Part shown: positions 18,801 to 27,400 of the stretch, piece after piece
How positions within the stretch are numbered: the stretch's first letter is position 1
Layout: every line of letters starts with the position of its first letter
Assembly: GCA_004026145.2 (NCBI GenBank)
Contig: CP034993.1
Location: forward strand, 3,126,208-3,190,207
Length of the DNA stretch: 64,000 bases
Source of the DNA: Takifugu bimaculatus
Taxonomy: Eukaryota; Chordata; Actinopteri; Tetraodontiformes; Tetraodontidae
Reading direction: 5' to 3'
Made by a program: the position numbers and the translations under genes
The notes under the pieces: model-generated
The model's input: only the letters and a program-made list of their open reading frames with translations
Databases searched by the model: none
Told to the model about the DNA's origin: nothing

Positions 18801-21495
18801 ACCTGCTTGGCGCCTGTACGAAGGCCGGAGGTGAGTCGGGGGGCTGTTAGAGAGTCCACGTCTGAACGTCCGTGATGGAATTCCTCCCTTTCTTGAGCTG
18901 TTTTCGTGGTTCTTCTTCATTTAGGGCCCCTGATGGTGATTGTGGAGTACTGCAAGCACGGAAACCTCTCCAGCTACCTGAAGAGCAAGCGTGGGGAGTA
19001 CAGTCCATACAGGGTAGGGGACAGAAGCACGTGCAGTTTCTGCTGAGAGGTCTGGCCTTCTGGGATAATGTCTGCCGTCCTCCTAATCAGAGGAAGCGCG
19101 TGGACAGTCAGAAATGGGGGTCTCCGGAGGAGCACGTCATCGACGGGGACCTGGGTCTGGGGACGGTTCCCCAGCTGGACATTTGCACCGGGACGGCCTT
19201 GTGCGCCATGACTGCAGACAAAGCGTCAAGCAGCAGTGTGGACACTCAGGAAGGTAGTGAGAGACTCTCCCTCCTGCTCATTCTTCTGAGATCGCTCCAG
19301 TCTCATGACGGTCAAATGCTCCCTGTGACCACAGACAGCTCAGACGAAGACCACCTGACCATGGAGGACCTGATATGCTACAGCTTCCAGGTGGCCAAAG
19401 GCATGGAGTTCCTCTCCTCCCGCAAGGTAACGCGGCAGCTACGCCCAGATGCGTTTTAAGATAAGAGCCGCACTTGAGCGCGAACCTCCGTGTTTCCCCT
19501 GCAGTGCATCCACAGGGACCTCGCTGCCAGGAACATCCTGCTTTCAGAGAACAACGTGGTGAAGATCTGCGACTTCGGCCTCGCCAGGGATGTCTACAAA
19601 GACCCCTGACTACGTCCGCAAAGGCGATGTGAGTTTGTGAGTCACACAGTCCCATCAGCGCCGGTGCAACACGTGTGTCGCCTCTCTCGCTCCAGGCACG
19701 CCTCCCTCTCAAGTGGATGGCTCCCGAGACCATCTTTGATCGGGTCTACACCACGCAGAGTGACGTCTGGTCCTTTGGGGTTCTCCTGTGGGAGATCTTC
19801 TCTCTCGGTCAGCAATGGCTAACGAAACGAGTCCGTCAAGCGGGGAGTGTTTTCTGCATATCACGTCCTTCTTTCTCCCGCAGGTGCTTCTCCGTATCCT
19901 GGCGTTTGCATCGACGAGTCTTTCTGCAGGAGGCTTAAGGAGGGAACGAGGATGAGGCCTCCAGAATACTGCCCCCACTGAGATGTAAGTGGGGGGACCC
20001 GAGCACGAGCACGCACCGTCGCAACACTCTGGCTTAACCCGCCCCTCCTCTGTAGATATCAGATCATGCTGGACTGCTGGCTGGATCGTCCCACCGACAG
20101 ACCCACGTTTGCAGAGCTGGTGGAGCATTTGGGGAACCTGCTGCAGGCTAGCGCTCAGCAGGTGAGTCCGAACCTTCGCGGGCCGCTCAGGAACTGGCTT
20201 TCAGTCGCTGCCCACATGCTGCTGCTGTAGCCGTCCTCTCCGTGCGCCTGAACGCCACACGGGGTGTTTTTCAACAAGCTCACACGATTCGGCAGGCATT
20301 GCCAAGTCCTTCTGGGAAAATGTAGGACGTCATTAAATGGAGTAACCGTCCTGGCACACAAGCAAATGAGAACTAATGACTGAAGAAAAATAAAACAGTG
20401 CCGCTCTAATTAGATTACATCATCCTGTGATTAACGGCAGGATAGTTGTGGATTTGTTTCCTCATTGTTGTGGGAGCATAAACATGTCACCAGGGTGAGA
20501 AAGAGCTGAGATAACCGAGCCACAAGGGCTCTGAGGGATCAACGGTCTGCAGTTTGTTCATGTCCCCCTTCATTTCTGCCGTCGTCTCAGCATCTCTGAC
20601 ATTAAAAAAACTCAAATAAAAATAATTAAAAATGAGAAAAGCCAATTAAATGAGTGTAACTCCACCACATAAGGACTCGCCTCTGAGCTGATATCCAGAC
20701 TTTGTTCACAGGATGGGAAGGACTACATCCCCTTGACAGCAGATGCAGATCTTTCTCCAGTGGCCCCTGAGTACCAGGAGCCCCTATAACAGGCCCCAGA
20801 GCGGTGAGCTCCTGGATGTTCAGCTCCACTACGACAGCCCACCACCCATGGGGTCAGCGCCATGATCGTGTCCTCCATTTTAGTTCGATAAATGCCGAAC
20901 ACTCCTTCATGAACGCTGCTTGTCATCTCCCTGTGCAGAGCATCCCAGCAGAGCGAGCGGTGCAGTCGGCCCCTCAGCATCAAGACCTTTGAAGACATCC
21001 CTGTGGCCGACAGCAGCGTCATGGTGCGTTGGTAGGAGTATCATCGTAAAGACCCAAACGAACTCAACCAACCCCTCGCTGCAGCACTGACCATCATTCC
21101 TTGTCTCTTAGCAGGAGGGTCACACAGCCATCGGTATGTGCTTCTCACCCGAGGACGAAAAGGGCTTGAACCAACACCTGTCGGCCACTCCCAACTTCAG
21201 GTAGGCTGTAAGCATCGCAAGGCAACGTTGTGGCTTCACGGCTCGGTGTGAAGACGACTTCCTGGTTTGTATCTGCAGCCACCTGCTGCGCTGTAAGAGC
21301 AAAGAGTCCGTGGCCTCGGAGTCGTCCAATCAGACCAGCGGGTACCAGTCGGGGTACCACTCCGACGACACGGACACGCCCATCTACGCTAACGAGGAGG
21401 CGATCATGAAGCACAACATGCTGAAGAAGCCGCGGCCGCACAAGGTGCCCGACAAATTCAACACGGAGATCCGCTACAGCACGCCACCGGTCTGA
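9785..21495 (+). CDS. kdr: KDR (VEGFR-2), vascular endothelial growth factor receptor 2
   Basis: A 30-exon gene, the same count as human KDR, encoding about 1349 residues (human 1356). It is the endothelial receptor tyrosine kinase for VEGF-A. Order: signal peptide (1 to about 20), seven Ig-like domains (about 21-755), a transmembrane segment (about 769-788), a juxtamembrane region, a split tyrosine kinase (about 835-1165) and a tail ending YSTPPV. Catalytic residues are GRGAFG (844-849), Lys871 in VAVKMLK, HRD (1030-1032) and DFG (1050-1052). Tail tyrosines equivalent to human Y1175 (GKDYIPL) and Y1214 (LHYDSP) are kept. The ending and the position next to KIT identify KDR rather than FLT1, FLT4 or kdrl. 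Three exons (23, 25, 27) each carry one extra C, and intron 9 has an odd donor. Apart from the exon 9 donor, splice sites are GT-AG, and exon sizes fit the family. These are probably sequence errors rather than a pseudogene, since the rest is well preserved. Confidence 0.97.
10370..10550. promoter_or_regulatory. Candidate endothelial enhancer in KDR intron 1
   Basis: Two exact AAACAGGAA motifs (FOX:ETS type) occur 64 bp apart, one on the plus strand at 10379-10387 and one on the minus strand at 10451-10459. A GATA core lies on the minus strand at about 10529-10534 (plus TTATCA), and another (GGATAG on the minus strand) near 10545-10550. Mouse Flk1 has a first-intron endothelial enhancer with ETS, FOX and GATA/SCL inputs. 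Position and motif content agree. Activity is inferred. Confidence 0.5.
12755..12825. repeat. (CA)n microsatellite next to the KDR exon 7 donor
   Basis: About 70 bp of CA repeat starts within a few bases of the exon 7 splice donor at 12754-12755. CA repeats close to donors can bind hnRNP L and affect splicing, so length changes here might matter. Confidence 0.96.
14276..14770 (-). mobile_element. Degenerate non-LTR retrotransposon 3' fragment in KDR intron 10
   Basis: Read on the minus strand, the piece ends with a CAATAAAG-type tail followed by ATTCTGATTC (plus 14276-14325), the usual 3' end of fish L2/CR1-like elements. Upstream of that end it resembles the untranslated 3' portion of such elements, with a block reading like AGGTTCAAAAAGGTGGTGACCAG on the plus strand near 14606. 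No open frame survives. It occupies about a third of the 1.58-kb intron 10. The family assignment is from memory of typical fish repeats and is only moderate. Confidence 0.45.
16023..16176 (+). other. Possible intron-13 read-through terminus of a soluble KDR
   Basis: If intron 13 is retained, the frame continues 22 codons past exon 13 to a TAG at 16088-16090, then an ATTAAA hexamer follows at 16171-16176. This would give a receptor truncated after Ig domain 6, with no membrane segment. In mouse, a soluble VEGFR-2 arises by retention of the same intron. The use of this form in fish is inference only. Confidence 0.3.
17599..21495 (+). other. kdr: KDR exons 16-30: transmembrane segment, kinase and tail
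   Basis: Exons: 17599-17705, 18022-18157, 18275-18379, 18717-18830, 18925-19013, 19091-19253, 19335-19426, 19505-19628, 19696-19807, 19884-19984, 20056-20161, 20712-20852, 20939-21023, 21115-21200, 21279-21495. Exon 16 encodes the membrane helix and a basic stop-transfer (RGRKK). Exon 17 keeps the juxtamembrane TGYLSM tyrosine. Exons 18-19 hold the ATP site, 20-21 the kinase insert, 22-26 the C-lobe, 27-30 the tail. The activation loop reads DFGLARDVYKDP then, after one extra C at 19604-19607, DYVRKGD. Exon 25 has one extra C in 19972-19976, and exon 27 one in 20781-20784. Removing each gives family exon sizes of 123 (exon 23) and 100 (exon 25). Exon 29 has a TAGCAG tandem acceptor (21109-21114). 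The kinase insert lacks a recognisable equivalent of the human Y951 (KDYVG) motif. Confidence 0.93.
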
Positions 21496-21985
21496 CCACG
21501 CCCACTTCGCCCCGACCCTTTTCACTGTAAAGTCCTTTCCCCTGCAGGCCTCACACATAAGGAACAATGGGAACGGCTCAGATCCAAGCTGCAGCCCTGA
21601 GATATTGGACCAAGTGATAACAGTTAGCTGGGGGAGGGGGGGATGAAGGTTGTATGATAAATTTGAAAGTGCAGTTCTTTTTGGACAGCCGGAGGAATGC
21701 TATCATGTTTACACAGTAAGCAGGAGTCTGGGCCGCCTAAGACACAAGGTTACACCTATTTCCTTTGGCGTATTCCGGCAACTTCCTCTCAAGCAGGAAA
21801 GTGCATGTGGAATTTTTAGATAATTGAATCACAAAATACTCTCTTCCTTTGTCAAAGTTCTCAGCCAGAATAGATGAAACTAGCATATGTACAGTTCCAG
21901 TTTGCGTATAACTTACAGTATTTTATTAGACTGTGTATGTCTACACTTAATAAATGTAACTAGTTTTATAAAAATAAACGTACTT
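21496..21985 (+). other. KDR 3' UTR
   Basis: Non-coding sequence after the TGA at 21493-21495, becoming AT-rich towards two close AATAAA signals. A 3' UTR of about 0.5 kb is inferred. Confidence 0.55.
21949..21978 (+). terminator. KDR poly(A) signals
   Basis: Two AATAAA hexamers lie at 21949-21954 and 21973-21978, about 455-480 bp after the KDR stop codon. Confidence 0.6.
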
Positions 21986-22876
21986 TTTTTTCTCCCCAAT
22001 GTAAAACATTAAATTGAACGAAGAGCACCAAAAATGAGGAGTGTGTGGAGTACATGATGCATTTTTACTTTGGTGGTCCTCCTCATCACATTTGCACTTG
22101 TGACGCGCTTCGTTTTTTGTTTTTATTTTGCTCCGCTGTTACAGGAAGCTTCAAAGCTGTTGACCAGACTAGGTGACAGTGGGACCACACAAAATATTGT
22201 GTCTACAATCAAGGGCGACAACACCAATAATAGCACACCAGAGGAAGCCACTTTAGAGGAGTCGTTTCCACCCACCCGGAACGTAATTCCTGGGGTTTAA
22301 TTTAGAAAATCCCCTCTGTTACAGCTGGACAAAGCCAGGTGGGCAGACGGGCTTATCGCCTGGAACACATGCAACAGTGAATCGTAAGGTTGTTCATTGA
22401 ATCAGTGCTGCTCCATACTGAGAGTTCAGTCTGAGAAACTACCAATGCTCCAACCATGATGTTGAGGGTAGCATTAGCATCACCTTTGCAAAGGTGGTGA
22501 TTTAAAGTTCGGTTAGAACATGTGATAAAATCATGGGTCATGTGACCCACCCAGCTCAGCTGAGGAGGTGTAATGCTGCCTTGTAAGCTGCATTTATCCA
22601 AAATGAACAAATATTGTCAATTTTATACTATGTTTTAAAGATTGCAACACCTTAAAATGAACCAATGTGGCCTGGTTATGTGAGATAGTGTTAAAATAGA
22701 CTGAAACAGATCCAGACGCTTTCTTGCTGTGCTAAAGCATTAGATCACTCAGGTATTCTCAAACTGTAATGTTTTGCTCAGTAAGTAAAACTCAAATTTA
22801 ATGTGCGGAGAATTTAGAACTTTGGCTTTTCATATTTTTAAAAGTCCTACCTACCTGGTCTCTATTCTGAACAACA

Positions 22877-22890
22877 GCGCCCTCTGCTGC
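22877..22890 (-). promoter_or_regulatory. CTCF-like motif, minus orientation
   Basis: The minus strand reads GCAGCAGAGGGCGC, 13 of 14 matches to CCASYAGRKGGCRS. It lies about 0.9 kb past the KDR poly(A) signals. Together with the plus-oriented site at 23659 it forms a divergent pair. Confidence 0.4.
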
Positions 22891-23658
22891 AGTTACATGT
22901 AATTATATGTTATTTCAGCCCCAGTTGTTAGTCGTGTTTGAATTTTAGGCCTTTTACCACAATAAATAGTTTGGAATTTCCGTGCAACATTTATATTAGA
23001 AATATTTTCTGCTCATTTCCACTAAAGATGTCATATTAACTGAATTACTTTACATTTCATGCTAAGTAGAAACCTAAACATTTTATTTTACCAATCTTTT
23101 TTCAGCCATTTAAGAACAAACCCAAAATACAGCTGCTGTATGTGTTTCATATCCAGAACTCAGGCTGATACATTTAGAAAACAGATGCAGTTTAATTTCC
23201 TCAGGAATGGGCAGAAGGCAGACTCTGGCAGGAAATGCCTGGGCATTGAAGGCTCAAAGGTTTTAGAAAAATAGCAAAGGCTTTTCCCAACAGATGACCA
23301 GCTCACCAGACAAAGCCCGTCAAGACAGAATATGACAGATGGCGAGACTTTTGCTCCCATAAATGAGGGGATTTAGGTGGACTAAACTGCTCTTTTAATG
23401 CAAATTTAACTCAAAAAACAAGCATGAAATGATGAAAAATAGCATTATTACATGTAACAGTCCTTTCTGTAACTAAATATTGAGCTAAAATACAAAAACA
23501 GCATTAAGTTTCAAATTCTTTCTCCAATTCTGTGTGTTAGTCTTACTAATATTACGGTCAGTGTTTATAGTGTTTCATCAAAATCAGTTAAAATGTATTG
23601 AAATTAAAACACATGGTCGATTTTAAAGCACAGCTGCTTTGTAAGGTAACACCTCCCA

Positions 23659-23672
23659 CCACTAGGGGGTAG
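23659..23672 (+). promoter_or_regulatory. CTCF-like motif, plus orientation
   Basis: The plus strand reads CCACTAGGGGGTAG, 13 of 14 matches to CCASYAGRKGGCRS; the mismatch is the T in place of the C that ends GGC. It is 0.8 kb from the minus-oriented site at 22877, on the KIT-facing side. Confidence 0.35.
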
Positions 23673-24302
23673 CACCGCCCTAGCAAACTCGAACACAGCT
23701 GTTAGCCCGTTGAAGAACATTTGACAATTACGGGCACCTGAAACTTTACAGATGCTGATGGAATGGAACACTTGGCGTGTGGAACGAACATTGCCCACAG
23801 AGGCTTTTTAGCTGTCAAACCCCATCTGAGATTAACAGAAGACTGAGGTGAGAACAGGTGACGCAGCGCAGAGAGGAGCGATTGTGTCATTAAACTGTCA
23901 GATTTAAATCAGTCAGCCAGAGATAACAAAGTGTGATTTCCTCACCTGCCTGTCAGTTCAATGTCAGCTCACAAATAACTACCAAACCCAGCTTTAAAAA
24001 AGAACCCAAACAAAACAAGCCAAAAAAACCAAGAACTCACATGCACACACACTGATTTGCAAGACAGCTTAAGTTCATTTCACCGGCAGGCCTCCGAGCA
24101 GCCTTATCTCATTTCCTTGTCATTCGCCCAGAGCTTCTAAAGGCCGCTGCAGGCCTGTCGCACCTTTCTGCCAGCCGAGATCGACGTCTGTGATACAAGA
24201 CAGCAATTTAGCAGCAAATCAACTCCTGTGACATTTGGTGTTTGGCAGCTGGGAGGGAGGAATAAAGAAGAGCAGACGTAAAAACAAAATCAGGCTGAGA
24301 AT

Positions 24303-24400
24303 ATGCTAACGAGCGCAGTCGTCAGATGCACCAGAGTCACGGTGGTGACGGCTGGGATGTCCCTGGCAGGCGCCAAGTACCTGAACGCACCCTTTCATAG
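24303..24400 (+). CDS. Unassigned candidate first coding exon (32 codons)
   Basis: An ATG is the first after an in-frame TAA. It opens 32 codons with GC-rich third positions and ends at a strong donor (CATAG|GTAAGC). The peptide begins MLTSAVVRCTRVTVVTAG and is basic, with hydroxylated and hydrophobic residues, weakly like a mitochondrial or signal leader. I do not recognise it and found no convincing second exon in the next 13 kb. It could be chance, an exon of a non-coding transcript, or the start of a small lineage-specific gene. Confidence 0.2.
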
Positions 24401-27400
24401 GTAAGCATGACTGAACTAAAGTTACAGATCAGAAGGAAAACTCTTCCCGGCTAATCTCCTCTTCTGCTTCAAACGATGAGGCGGGGGGGTCCCGGTGAGA
24501 TCTAGTTGATGAGATGTAGGTGAGGAGGATCCATCTATGGTGTGAACAGCCAGGCAGCAACGATGCTGGTAACTGGAGCTGGTTTATACTGGCGTGGGTG
24601 TGCAAACTGATAAAAAAATTATTTTGCTTCTGCCCTGTTCGTCAATCAGCGAATGGTTACCTGAGGGCTGGGACCGATGACGCCTTTCGTTTTTCATCGC
24701 TTTACGTCATGTTTCCAAAAAAAGCGGAACTGACTCATGGCAGGAGGCGGGAATGGGGAGTTGTACCGGAGCCTCTGGGCACAGACCGCAAACAGGGCTG
24801 TGATCAGCCCATTAGCCTGACGCATCGCCTGTCACCTGCATCCGGCTCTGGGTGACGGGTAACCTGTGCAACGCACGACAGCCTTTAGGCCATAACTCCC
24901 GGACTCAGAGGAGGAATCTCAGCCTTTACACATTGTGAGACGACAGGCATGCAGCTGTGATCACAAGATCCCGTCTGGTGGGGGGTCAGATTTGTTTTCG
25001 TCATTAGGACAATTGTTAGTTGTTATGCTCCAAAAGACCCTGATGTGGGAGGATTCTGAGTGCATGAGTGTTTAGGGAGGGGCTCATGGCCCAGTACGAC
25101 CTGTCAGAGCAGCACAATACTGGAGCTGTTCAAAGGGAGAGACACTCGTCGCTGATACGGGCTCTGGCGCAGCGCCACAGACGGCAGTCAACCGGCAAGA
25201 GAATAACAAACGATGGTTAAATGAGTAACAGATCCAGATGAAATGGTTAGAGTGCCTCGCTAGTCTCCTGGCATCTTCAGATAAGCTGATGCTCATCGGC
25301 GTGTGGGTCCGTCACCGTGTGGCCGCCACTCCATCAGGCCGGACGAGAGCTCGTCTCCGTTATCGCGGACACCTCCGAGCGTCTTCTCTCAGGGGAAATA
25401 AAGAAGCGGTGAGCTTGTCGCATGCACGCTGCTCAATCAACAGGGGATGTCTGAGAGATTTACAGGAATTGTAGGTCCAACACAAACATGTCAAACATCT
25501 GTCAGCACAATTTTGAACCACGGCCATAATTTAACCCTCAACGCAAAAATTACCAGCATAATGACAGACTGCTTTACAGTCCTGGAACTGTCAACAGGTG
25601 AGGCGACGACTCTTTTATATGTCCGCTCTGCCCCTCTCCGCGTGGAGAGGGTCCCCTCCTTTCTCGGGTGCAGTTCTAAACCTGCCTGCTATGCTGCACA
25701 ATGGAGGAACTGAGCCAGACACGTCTGTGGCAGATGCTGGCTGGCAGTAAAAGCTCATTGCACAAGCTGGCAAGGCTCCCTTATGCCCTCAAGTTCAACA
25801 GTTTATCTGTGTTCCACACTCACGGCTGCTTGGATCGGCGGCGGCCCAAAGACAAAAAGATCCTCAGCCATGATCCAACTGCAAACTTTGGTCATGATAT
25901 GCGACACATTGCATAAAAAACCTTACTGAGGTCAGGGGGTGTCAACGCTATGTTTGACATCTTTGATACGAGGGCTTTAAAAGACGCGTGTAGATGTGTC
26001 TCAGTGGGCTTTGAACGGGGCTCAGCCGTGTTTAATAATGCAGAGCCTCAGACGGCCCAGGGTGCAGCTTTTATCTCCAGCCGGTGTTTCCAGGGTTGCT
26101 CAGCTAGCCTTGTGTACGATTTCATGATTAAAATGGCCCAGCTCCAGCCACACACTCACGCTGCTATCTGCAGCTGCCATCAGGTCACACACTCCACGAT
26201 TCCTACACAACTCCAGTTGATATTGGCGACAATCGATCGCACAATTATCCATTATGCATTGAGAGCAACAGGATGTGCTGCCTCACTATTATTGTGTCTC
26301 TTCGGGCCTGTGAGCCTCTGAAATCTGCAGGGCCAGATAAGAACACCAGCCGGACGGTCCATTCACAAAATTTCTCATGAGGTCACTCATGTGTTGGTTA
26401 TTAAAAGCCAGCGGGGTGGTGGAGGTAGTGCCGGTGGGGGAGCAAAGAAAAAAAAAGAAGAACCGTCAGGATGTTTTTCTCACTGTCATGATAAGACTTC
26501 TTCTTCCTTCCTCCCCCCCCGAGAAAGCATTGTCCAAATGCTCTTCATATCAAGGAACGAGAAGCCATCCGTGTGTCTGCACGTGTGCCATTGGTGAATT
26601 ATTCATCAATTCACTCACAAGTGTTTTTGTTGTGCCCCTCATGCACAGCTGGGCAGGAAGGGGGCCGTCTCAGGTTATCACCGCCTCGGCCGGACACCCA
26701 CTTCAGTCCCCTGTTACACTGCAGATGTGTGTTTTCCTGACCTTGTTTTCAGATGGTTGGGAGTTTGAATCCTGTACCAGCCCCCCTCCCCCGATGCTGT
26801 CTGGGAGCTGCTCTTCAGAGACTGACCAACTAAAAAGAATCACACGCTTGATCACAGCACAACAATCAGCTAACTGAGCTAAACTAAATGAACATGCCAG
26901 AATGTTTCCAGGGTGTTGGATTTCCAGGCTCCTGTGTTGCCCAGTTGTAGGGTGACAGCAGGAGACTCCAACTGTACACACAGGTGCTGAAGTCAAATAA
27001 ATAAGGATATTTTGATCGCACTGAGGGAAGGAAGCAAATCAAGTCAATGCCGCAGGAAATGATCCCTCCAGGATGGTTCAGAGGTTGTTGCAGTCTGGAA
27101 AAGACGACCGCCCACTGTCCCTAGAAGTCTCAGACGTTTAGAAGGCACTCCCGCCTCAACGCCTCCTATAGCCCGATATTACATCAAATAACCGCCATGG
27201 ACGAAGCTGCCCTGCTGTCAGCTCTACTGCTAAATGTCCTCCCACTGTGTCAAACTCCACATGAATCGCTCTGCCCTGCTGAAAACCAAGAGCCTGTTGA
27301 CTTACATGTTTTGCACCTGTGTTCACCAACTGCTGGAGCTGCCAACAATGGAGGAGGCCAATGGGACTACAGCAGACCCTCCCCACCGCAGGGGTCCAGC

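Noticed and set aside
9785..21495. KDR as a pseudogene because of frameshifts
   Set aside because: Only single extra bases occur. Splice sites, exon sizes and every domain are otherwise preserved, and the pattern extends to two neighbouring housekeeping genes.
26377..26877. 166-codon open frame in the KDR-KIT interval
   Set aside because: No domain or known family is apparent; it includes low-complexity stretches and overlaps frames on the other strand. Chance is likely.
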